Assembly: GCF_013393345.1 (NCBI RefSeq)
Contig: NZ_QJRF01000066.1
Location: 248,001-312,000, forward strand
DNA: 64,000 nt
Reading direction: 5' to 3'
From: Pseudomonas taiwanensis
Lineage (GTDB): Bacteria; Pseudomonadota; Gammaproteobacteria; Pseudomonadales; Pseudomonadaceae
In this document: one piece after another, positions 57,962 to 64,000 of the stretch
Layout: each line of letters begins with the position of its first letter
Numbering within the stretch: position 1 is the first letter of the stretch
Notes under the pieces: model-generated
The model's input: the letters and a program-made list of their open reading frames with translations, nothing else
Database searches by the model: none
Told to the model about the DNA's origin: nothing
Translations under genes and position numbers: made by a program

Positions 57962-60361
57962 ATGAGCGATCAGGACATCAACGCCGACATCGTCGAAGAA
58001 GCCACTTCCAGCCAGCGGACAGGCTTGGTACTGCCTGGCCAGACCCTGCCGGACAAGGTCTACATCATTCCCATCCACAACCGCCCGTTCTTCCCGGCGC
58101 AGGTACTGCCGGTGATCGTCAACGAGGAACCCTGGGGGGAAACCCTCGAGCTGGTGGCCAAGACGGAGCATCACTGCCTGGCGCTGTTCTTCATGGAGAA
58201 CCCGCCGGAAGATCCGCGCCATTTCGATCCCAATACCCTGCCGGAACACGGCACCCTGGTGCGCGTGCACCACGCCAGCCGCGAGGGCGGCAAACTGCAG
58301 TTCGTGGCCCAGGGCTTGTCGCGCGTACGCATTCGCGGCTGGCTCAAGCGCCATCGCCCTCCCTTCCTGGTGGAGGTGGATTATCCACAGAGCCCCCAAG
58401 ACCCGCGCGACGAGGTGAAGGCCTACGGCATGGCGCTGATCAATGCGATCAAGGAGCTATTGCCGCTCAACCCGTTGTACAGCGAAGAACTGAAGAACTA
58501 CCTCAACCGCTTCAGCCCGAACGACCCGTCGCCGCTGACCGACTTCGCCGCCGCATTGACCACCGCCCCCGCCCATGAGCTGCAGGAGGTGCTGGACACG
58601 GTGCCGATCCTCAAGCGCATGGAGAAGGTGCTGCCGCTGCTGCGCAAGGAAGTGGAAATGGCGCGGCTGCAAAGCGAGCTGTCCGCCGAGGTGAACCGCA
58701 AGATCGGCCAGCACCAGCGCGAGTTCTTCCTCAAGGAGCAGCTCAAGCTGATCCAGCAGGAGCTGGGCATCACCAAGGATGACCGCAGTGCCGACAGCGA
58801 GCAGTTCACCCAGCGACTGGAAGGCAAGGTGCTGCCGGAGCAGGCGAAGAAGCGTATCGACGAAGAGTTGAACAAGCTGTCGATCCTGGAAACCGGATCG
58901 CCGGAATACGCGGTGACCCGCAATTACCTGGACTGGGCCACGTCCGTGCCCTGGGGCGTGTACGGGGCCGACAAGCTCGATCTCAAGCATGCCCGCAGGG
59001 TGCTGGACAAACACCACGCCGGGCTCGACGACGTGAAGAACCGCATCCTCGAGTTTCTCGCGGTGGGTGCCTTCAAAGGCGAGATATCCGGTTCCATCGT
59101 GCTGCTGGTGGGCCCGCCCGGCGTGGGCAAGACCAGCATCGGCAAGTCCATCGCCGAATCTCTGGGTCGCCCGTTCTACCGCTTCAGCGTCGGCGGCATG
59201 CGCGACGAAGCCGAAATCAAGGGTCACCGCCGCACCTACATCGGGGCCTTGCCCGGCAAGCTGGTGCAAGCCCTGAAGGAAGTGGAGGTGATGAACCCGG
59301 TCATCATGCTCGACGAGATCGACAAGCTCGGCGCCAGCTACCAGGGCGACCCAGCTTCGGCCCTCCTGGAGACGCTCGACCCGGAGCAGAACGTCGAATT
59401 CCTCGACCACTACCTGGACCTGCGCCTGGACCTGTCCAAGGTCCTGTTCGTCTGCACCGCCAACACCCTGGATTCCATCCCCGGTCCGCTGCTGGACCGC
59501 ATGGAAACCATTCGCCTCTCCGGCTACATCACCGAAGAGAAGCACGCCATCGCCAAGCGCCACCTCTGGCCGCGCCTGCTGGAACGCACCGGCGTGCCGA
59601 AGGACCGCCTGTCCATCACCGACGGCGCCCTCACCTCGGTGATCGATGGTTATGCGCGGGAAGCGGGCGTTCGCCAGCTGGAGAAGCAGTTGGGCAAGAT
59701 CATCCGCAAGTCCGTGGTGCGCCTGCTGGAGGAGCCCGAGGCGAAGATCAAGGTTGGGCAGAAGGACCTGGAGAACTTCCTCGGCCTGCCGCCGTTCCGC
59801 CGGGAACAGGTGCTGGCGGGTATCGGCGTGATCACTGGACTGGCCTGGACGAGCCTGGGCGGCGCCACCCTGCCCATCGAAGCGACGCGCATCCATACCC
59901 TGAACCGGGGCTTCAAGCTGACCGGCCAGTTGGGCGAAGTCATGAAGGAGTCGGCCGAGATCGCCTACAGCTACATCAGCTCGAACCTGAAGCGTTATGG
60001 CGGCGACCCGACGTTCTTCGACCAGGCCTTCGTCCACCTCCACGTGCCGGAGGGCGCGACGCCCAAGGATGGTCCCAGCGCCGGCATCACCATGGCCAGC
60101 GCCCTGCTCTCCCTGGCACGCAACCAGACGCCGAAGAAAGGCGTGGCCATGACCGGCGAGTTGACGCTCACCGGCCAGGTGCTGCCCATCGGCGGAGTCC
60201 GCGAGAAGGTCATTGCCGCCCGCCGGCAGAAAATCTTCGAGCTGATCCTGCCGGAGGCCAACCGCGGCGCCTTCGAAGAACTGCCGGACTACCTCAAGGA
60301 AGGCCTGACGGTGCACTTCGCGCGCCGCTTCGGCGATGTGGCGAAGGTGCTGTTCGCCTGA
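57962..60361 (+). CDS. asrA: Lon-family ATP-dependent protease, AsrA-like
   Basis: 799 aa from the ATG at 57962. Lon N domain (about 45-240: KVYIIPIHNRPFFPAQVLPV), coiled helical region, AAA+ domain with Walker A VGPPGVGKTSIGKSIAE (about 400) and Walker B PVIMLDEIDKLG, sensor and arginine region, and C-terminal S16 peptidase domain with Ser in PKDGPSAGITMASALL and Lys in GGVREKVIAARRQ. Pseudomonas has canonical Lon elsewhere. This paralogue next to pruR and the I42 inhibitor corresponds to AsrA, an induced stress protease linked to aminoglycoside and heat response in P. aeruginosa. Confidence 0.88.
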   Translation: MSDQDINADIVEEATSSQRTGLVLPGQTLPDKVYIIPIHNRPFFPAQVLPVIVNEEPWGETLELVAKTEHHCLALFFMENPPEDPRHFDPNTLPEHGTLVRVHHASREGGKLQFVAQGLSRVRIRGWLKRHRPPFLVEVDYPQSPQDPRDEVKAYGMALINAIKELLPLNPLYSEELKNYLNRFSPNDPSPLTDFAAALTTAPAHELQEVLDTVPILKRMEKVLPLLRKEVEMARLQSELSAEVNRKIGQHQREFFLKEQLKLIQQELGITKDDRSADSEQFTQRLEGKVLPEQAKKRIDEELNKLSILETGSPEYAVTRNYLDWATSVPWGVYGADKLDLKHARRVLDKHHAGLDDVKNRILEFLAVGAFKGEISGSIVLLVGPPGVGKTSIGKSIAESLGRPFYRFSVGGMRDEAEIKGHRRTYIGALPGKLVQALKEVEVMNPVIMLDEIDKLGASYQGDPASALLETLDPEQNVEFLDHYLDLRLDLSKVLFVCTANTLDSIPGPLLDRMETIRLSGYITEEKHAIAKRHLWPRLLERTGVPKDRLSITDGALTSVIDGYAREAGVRQLEKQLGKIIRKSVVRLLEEPEAKIKVGQKDLENFLGLPPFRREQVLAGIGVITGLAWTSLGGATLPIEATRIHTLNRGFKLTGQLGEVMKESAEIAYSYISSNLKRYGGDPTFFDQAFVHLHVPEGATPKDGPSAGITMASALLSLARNQTPKKGVAMTGELTLTGQVLPIGGVREKVIAARRQKIFELILPEANRGAFEELPDYLKEGLTVHFARRFGDVAKVLFA

Positions 60362-60378
60362 GCCTGCGCGTCCGGCGG

Positions 60379-60573
60379 GTGGGAGCGAAATCATTGGCTA
60401 TGTCTGCGTTAGCTGTTGCCAGAGATCGGCCATCGGTCCAGGGGCCTTGTAGGAGCTAGCTTGCTAGCGAAACGGGGCCATTCGCTGGCAAGCCAGCTCC
60501 TACGGACACTGCAGCCACTTGCAACACTTAATGCGGACACAGCGAAATCATTCGCGATTGAAATCACTCCCAC
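60379..60573. repeat. Nested REP elements: family A pair inside a family B-like pair
   Basis: Outer arms GTGGGAGCGAAATCATTGGC (60379-60398) and GCGATTGAAATCACTCCCAC (60554-60573) are imperfect inverses. Inside lies a family A pair at 60447-60502 (TGTAGGAGCTAGCTTGCTAG and GGCAAGCCAGCTCCTAC). Confidence 0.7.
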
Positions 60574-60611
60574 AGCCTCGCTTGAGATGAGATTTCCCCT
60601 TCGGAACCTAC

Positions 60612-60651
60612 GCAAGGGCGGAGTCAGCCGTTATGCTGACCCCCGCCCTTG
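60612..60651 (+). repeat. Large hairpin in the leader of the I42 inhibitor gene
   Basis: CAAGGGCGG-A-GTCAGC pairs with GCTGAC-CC-CCGCCCTTG around a 6-base loop: 15 paired bases with one small internal bulge. It ends 16 bases before the ATG, leaving only the GGAG ribosome site between. Could be a terminator of upstream transcription without a T run or a translation-controlling leader. Confidence 0.6.
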
Positions 60652-60667
60652 ACCGACGGAGCCGCCG

Positions 60668-61072
60668 ATGTCCCTCGTTCCCTCCCCTCGCCTGCTGCTG
60701 CCCCTGGGATTCATCCTGCTCGGCGCCTGCGCCCAGCAGAAGACCGGCCCCGTGGTGCTTCAGGACCAGCAGGACGATTGCCCGCTATCCCTTAGCCAGG
60801 GCCAGCCACTGGTGCTGACTCTGCCCAGCAACCCCACCACCGGTTTCCGCTGGGTCGTCCGCGACGCCGCCACCAATGTGCTGCAGAGCCTCGGCCCGGA
60901 GGTTTATTCGACCCCCGAAGACGCGGGTCTGGTGGGAAGCGCGGGCCAATCCACCTGGCGCTTCAAGGCCAGCCAGCCCGGCGAGGGCCGCCTGCACCTG
61001 GATTACCAGCGTCCCTGGGAGATCGATGTGGCACCGGCCGAATCCTTCGACTGCCAGATCAGCGTCAAATAG
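60668..61072 (+). CDS. icp: Inhibitor of cysteine peptidase (chagasin/I42 family) lipoprotein
   Basis: 134 aa. Lipoprotein signal peptide with lipobox LLGAC (Cys about residue 21). Chagasin-fold loops: NPTTGFRW (loop BC), GSAGQSTWRFKA (loop DE region) and the conserved RPWE in YQRPWEIDV (loop FG). Members block papain-like cysteine proteases. In bacteria they may guard against host or own proteases. In P. aeruginosa the homologue adjoins asrA, as here. Confidence 0.88.
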   Translation: MSLVPSPRLLLPLGFILLGACAQQKTGPVVLQDQQDDCPLSLSQGQPLVLTLPSNPTTGFRWVVRDAATNVLQSLGPEVYSTPEDAGLVGSAGQSTWRFKASQPGEGRLHLDYQRPWEIDVAPAESFDCQISVK

Positions 61073-61163
61073 CGCCAAATGACTGCACCAATGGCGTCCA
61101 CCGCCTGGCGAGCGCCGTGACGGGTTCCCATAGTGCTGCTCTGACAGATTCGCGGGAGCATTC

Positions 61164-61853
61164 ATGGGAACCTTGATCTTCGGCCTGGCCGGTGTGCTGT
61201 CCTTCCTCACCGGCGTTGCACTTGAACTGGATTGGCTGTGCTTCGTCAGCAAGCCGGTTCCCATCATCGCCCTGCTGCTCTGGCTGCGCCGCGCGCCTTC
61301 CGGGTCCTATCGCCGCTGGATCACGATTGGCCTGCTCCTTTCGCTGCTCGGCGACATGCTGCTGGAATGGCCGGCCGATCTGTTCGTCTTTGGCCTCGGA
61401 GCCTTCCTGCTCGCCCACCTCGCCTACCTGCGCGCTTACCTGCAGCAGAGCAGCCGACTGGCGCCGCTGGCCCTGCTGGTGGCGGTAGGCTGCGGAGGCG
61501 GCATCTTCGCCCTGCTCGCCTCTGGCGAACTGGGCACGCTGCTATTACCGGTAGCCTGCTATGCACTGGCTATCAGCGCGATGCTCTGGCGCGCACTGGC
61601 CCGTCTAAGCGCGGGCGTCGAGCGCAGGTCGGCGATGCTGGCGGCAGGCGGCGCAGCGCTATTCGTGCTCTCCGACAGCCTCATCGGCATCAACCGTTTC
61701 GTTTCGCCATTCGACGGCGCGAGCTACTTCATCATTCTCACCTACTGGCTGGGCCAGTTCTGCATCGCGGCCTCCGTAGTGGCATTTTCGACCGCAGTAC
61801 CCTCCTCGAAAAAACCATCGGCACCCTCTCGGGAAATCGGCTATAGCAATTAG
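61164..61853 (+). CDS. YhhN-family membrane protein (lysoplasmalogenase-like)
   Basis: 229 aa with about eight transmembrane helices. The YhhN/TMEM86 signature appears as FVSKPVPIIALLLWLR, GLLLSLLGDMLLEWPADLFV (conserved acidic residues thought catalytic) and LFVLSDSLIGINRF. Eukaryotic TMEM86B and a Legionella member hydrolyse lysoplasmalogens; in Pseudomonas the substrate is unknown. ATG at 61164 with GGGAG upstream. Followed 15-27 bases later by the lipoprotein gene. Confidence 0.85.
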   Translation: MGTLIFGLAGVLSFLTGVALELDWLCFVSKPVPIIALLLWLRRAPSGSYRRWITIGLLLSLLGDMLLEWPADLFVFGLGAFLLAHLAYLRAYLQQSSRLAPLALLVAVGCGGGIFALLASGELGTLLLPVACYALAISAMLWRALARLSAGVERRSAMLAAGGAALFVLSDSLIGINRFVSPFDGASYFIILTYWLGQFCIAASVVAFSTAVPSSKKPSAPSREIGYSN

Positions 61854-61879
61854 GCGGACACTGGAAAATGGAGCGTGTG

Positions 61880-62452
61880 ATGGGCAGCCTGGTACGACTG
61901 TGGAGCCTGCTTTGCTGTGCGGTTCTTCTCGCAGGCTGCGGTAGCCTGCTGCCCAGCGAGCGGGCCGAAGTTCTGTCGCCGTTCAGGGACTACACCGATG
62001 CGGAGATCCGCTATTCGCAGGCGGTTCCCGGCAAGACAACGCGCCCCGAGCTGTTTTCCCTGGGCTTCGACCCGCTGATCCAGGGCAATGGCAAGATGCT
62101 TTCTTTCATCGATGTGCGTCTCATGTTCGTCCAGCCCAACGTGCCCATCGACTACCTGCCTGAAGGCTTGATGAAATGCCTGGAAGCCAAGGATCGCTGT
62201 ATCGGCTACGCCTTCGAGTTCACCAAGACGGATACCCAGCGGGTCGGCAACTTCTGGGCCGACGTGTTCAACTTCCGCAAGAACCGGGAGTTGCAGGGTT
62301 GGGTCTTCCGCGCGGTGTTCGTGCTGGTGGATGACGTGGTGGTGCACAAGGTCAGTAACGGCGAGCCGAACATCCGCCGGCATGAGGTCAAGCGCAATCC
62401 ACTGGGGCCGCTGCAGGGCGCGGGCGAGTTCTTTTCCGATCAGCTGAAGTGA
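61880..62452 (+). CDS. Conserved lipoprotein of unknown function
   Basis: 190 aa from the ATG at 61880, which has GGAGCG upstream; an ATG at 61868 is possible. Lipobox LLAGC with the lipidated Cys at about residue 20. The mature part includes RYSQAVPGKTTRPELFSLGF, which resembles SmpA/BamE-type repeats in other lipoproteins, then IDYLPEGLMKCLEAKDRCIG and a beta-rich C-terminus with WVFRAVFVLVDDVVVHK. I do not recognise a specific family. Outer membrane location is likely, because no Asp follows the Cys. Confidence 0.75.
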   Translation: MGSLVRLWSLLCCAVLLAGCGSLLPSERAEVLSPFRDYTDAEIRYSQAVPGKTTRPELFSLGFDPLIQGNGKMLSFIDVRLMFVQPNVPIDYLPEGLMKCLEAKDRCIGYAFEFTKTDTQRVGNFWADVFNFRKNRELQGWVFRAVFVLVDDVVVHKVSNGEPNIRRHEVKRNPLGPLQGAGEFFSDQLK

Positions 62453-62517
62453 GGGTGGTTTGGCCGCGCCGCGCAGTCCGTTAGAATGCCGGCCTTTTCC
62501 ATTGCTGGTACCGGCCC

Positions 62518-63261
62518 GTGACCGAACGTCCCGATCGCATCTACGCCAATCCCCAGGCCCAAGTCGCCGACTTCGCCTTTAACGAGGACGTGGTCCGGGT
62601 CTTCCCGGACATGATCAAGCGCTCGGTACCGGGTTATCCCACCATCGTCGAGAACATTGGCGTGCTGGCCGCGCAGTTCGCCCAGCCCGGCACCCCGCTC
62701 TACGACCTGGGCAGTTCCCTTGGCGCGGTGACCCAGGCACTGCGTCGCCATGTGAAGACCGACGGTTGCAAGGTCATCGCTGTGGATAACTCCAGCGCCA
62801 TGGTGGAACGCTGCCGCGAATACCTGCACGCCCAGGACGCCATGTTCCAGGAGTTGTTGCCGGTCGACGTGATCGAAGCCGATATCCTCGCCCTCGACTT
62901 CCAGCCCTGCTCGCTGGTGGCGATGAACTTCACCCTGCAATTCGTGCCCCGAGAACACCGTGTCGAACTCCTCTCCCGCATCCACAAGGCGCTGCTGCCT
63001 GGCGGTGCGCTGATCCTCTCCGAGAAGCTGCGCTTCGAAGATGCCGAGGAGCACCAGTTGCTCACCGAACTGCATATCGCGTTCAAGCGCGCCAACGGTT
63101 ACAGCGAGCTGGAAATCGCCCAGAAGCGCAGCGCGCTGGAAAACGTCATGCACCCGGACAGCCTGGAAGAACACCGCGAGCGCCTGCTGGCCGCCGGGTT
63201 CTCCAAGGTGGTGCCCTGGTTCCAGTGCCTCAATTTCGCCTCACTGATCGCCCTGCCATGA
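62518..63261 (+). CDS. cmoA: Carboxy-S-adenosyl-L-methionine synthase CmoA
   Basis: 247 aa with GTG start at 62518. Methyltransferase-fold enzyme that makes carboxy-SAM from SAM and prephenate for tRNA wobble-uridine modification. Motif [19 protein letters not shown]; conserved [20 protein letters not shown] at the N-terminus; [14 protein letters not shown]; the C-terminal [10 protein letters not shown] is typical. The stop overlaps the cmoB start (ATGA), so they are coupled. Confidence 0.96.
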   Translation: MTERPDRIYANPQAQVADFAFNEDVVRVFPDMIKRSVPGYPTIVENIGVLAAQFAQPGTPLYDLGSSLGAVTQALRRHVKTDGCKVIAVDNSSAMVERCREYLHAQDAMFQELLPVDVIEADILALDFQPCSLVAMNFTLQFVPREHRVELLSRIHKALLPGGALILSEKLRFEDAEEHQLLTELHIAFKRANGYSELEIAQKRSALENVMHPDSLEEHRERLLAAGFSKVVPWFQCLNFASLIALP

Positions 63262-64000
63262 TTCGTAAGCTGGACCTCGATGCCCTGCAGCAAAAGCTGG
63301 CAGGCACTCCCCTGCAGGATTGGGCAGCCGACCTGCCCGCACAACTCGACGCAAAGATGACGGTCGGCCACGGCGACCTGGAGCGCTGGGGCGCGGCGGT
63401 AAATGCTCTCCCGGACCTGCAACCGCAACAGGTGGAACTGGCCCAGCGCTTCCTGCTCGACGGCCCCTGTGACGAATCGACCCGCGCCGCGCTGAAGTCC
63501 GCACTGCAGGGACTCATCCCGTGGCGCAAGGGACCGTTCGAGTTGTTCGGCGTGCACGTCGACACCGAGTGGCGTTCGGACTGGAAGTGGTCACGGGTAG
63601 CGCCCCATCTCGACCTGTGCGGCCGCCGTGTGCTGGATGTCGGTTGTGGCAATGGTTACTACCAGTGGCGCATGCTGGGTGCCGGCGCGGATAGCGTGGT
63701 GGGTATCGATCCGAACTGGTTGTTCTTCTGCCAGTTCCTGGCCATGAAGCGCTTCCTCCCGGACCTCCCGGCCTGGCACCTGCCGCTGGCGCTGGAAGAC
63801 TTGCCAGCGAAGCTGGAAGGTTTCGACACCGTGTTCTCCATGGGCGTGCTCTACCACCGTCGCTCGCCCATCGACCACCTCTTCGACCTCAAGGACTGCC
63901 TGCGCCGGAATGGCGAGCTGGTGCTGGAAACATTGGTGGTGGAAGGTGATGCCCAGCAAGTACTGGTGCCGGAAGACCGCTACGCGCAGATGCGCAATGT
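63258..64000 (+). CDS. cmoB: tRNA U34 carboxymethyltransferase CmoB (3' end outside window)
   Basis: The first 247 codons are present; the frame is open at the right edge. CmoB transfers carboxymethyl from carboxy-SAM to 5-hydroxyuridine 34, giving cmo5U in tRNAs. N-terminal domain with [20 protein letters not shown] (conserved), motif [21 protein letters not shown], and [20 protein letters not shown]. The ATG overlaps the cmoA stop. Confidence 0.96.
   Translation, partial: MIRKLDLDALQQKLAGTPLQDWAADLPAQLDAKMTVGHGDLERWGAAVNALPDLQPQQVELAQRFLLDGPCDESTRAALKSALQGLIPWRKGPFELFGVHVDTEWRSDWKWSRVAPHLDLCGRRVLDVGCGNGYYQWRMLGAGADSVVGIDPNWLFFCQFLAMKRFLPDLPAWHLPLALEDLPAKLEGFDTVFSMGVLYHRRSPIDHLFDLKDCLRRNGELVLETLVVEGDAQQVLVPEDRYAQMRN

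Larger units (their letters stand above)
60362..60667. other. 306-base gap made of nested repeats and a hairpin
   Basis: After asrA come two families of palindromic repeat, one inside the other (60379-60573), then a large hairpin at 60612-60651 directly before the I42 inhibitor gene. No coding sequence is seen. Confidence 0.7.

Noticed and set aside
56752-57963. 403-codon minus-strand frame covering the putP-pruR gap
   Set aside because: It overlaps the regulator in another frame, is rich in Arg/Pro/Ser and matches no family; the AraC-type frame is the real one.
58457-60394. 645-codon minus-strand frame
   Set aside because: Antisense shadow of the Lon-family protease gene.

Overview
The window is a GC-rich gammaproteobacterial chromosome segment, almost certainly from Pseudomonas. 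It contains recognisable Pseudomonas versions of AmrZ, RsmA, the AraC-type ArgR with its aot/aru operons, PhaG, a truncated RnfE followed by nth, and an AsrA-type Lon protease next to a chagasin-like inhibitor. Long neutral ORFs antisense to real genes, REP-type intergenic palindromes and the tRNA set fit this too. Nothing in the window looks like a prophage, CRISPR array or intact mobile element.

Layout. 1-3.6 kb: 3' part of rnfC, then rnfD, rnfG, rnfE and nth, coupled by 4-base overlaps (ion-pumping or redox-sensor-resetting Rnf complex plus endonuclease III). 3.7-7.5 kb: a small acidic protein and, on the minus strand, a gamma-glutamylpolyamine oxidase/synthetase pair (PuuB/PuuA type). 7.5-17.6 kb: a soluble PAS-PAS histidine kinase and FixJ-type regulator, divergent from an acyl-CoA ligase, DUF485 protein/ActP-type carboxylate symporter, acyl-CoA dehydrogenase and OprD-family porin. 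These form a plausible uptake-and-activation module for small organic or fatty acids. 17.6-24 kb: cupin, CMD-domain protein, phosphatidylcholine synthase, CWC protein, RsuA, PhaG, and an integrase-like gene remnant caught between the facing 3' ends of tRNA-Gly and tRNA-Arg. 23.3-28.7 kb: leucine dehydrogenase, a fused indolepyruvate:ferredoxin oxidoreductase and a divergent Lrp-family regulator. 28.7-38.6 kb: PhnN, AmrZ, MgtE, an exported DUF4124/BamE-like protein, two identical tRNA-Arg and one tRNA-Ser, rsmA, lysC, alaS and threonine aldolase.

38.7-52.3 kb is the arginine block. The arginine succinyltransferase operon runs aruC-aruF-aruG-astD-astB-small protein-astE, and upstream of it is aotJ-aotQ-aotM-aotO-aotP-argR. 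Candidate ArgR operators with the half-site TGTCGC-N8-AA-N5 lie upstream of both operons. A strong hairpin with a U-tract sits between aotJ and aotQ. 52.7-60.4 kb: acetyl-CoA synthetase, proline symporter PutP, a PruR-like regulator and an AsrA-like Lon protease. 60.4-64 kb: a lipoprotein inhibitor of cysteine peptidases, a YhhN membrane protein, an unknown lipoprotein, cmoA and the start of cmoB.

Most of the window is ordinary core genome. The points most worth a second look are: the RnfE with Ala in place of a cluster-ligand Cys; two overlapping AT-rich palindromes at 10526-10560 between the kinase and the acyl-CoA ligase; the frameshifted, truncated integrase-like remnant between convergent tRNAs; the ArgR operators and the intra-operon attenuator in the aot operon; and nested palindromic repeats of two different families at 60.4-60.6 kb.
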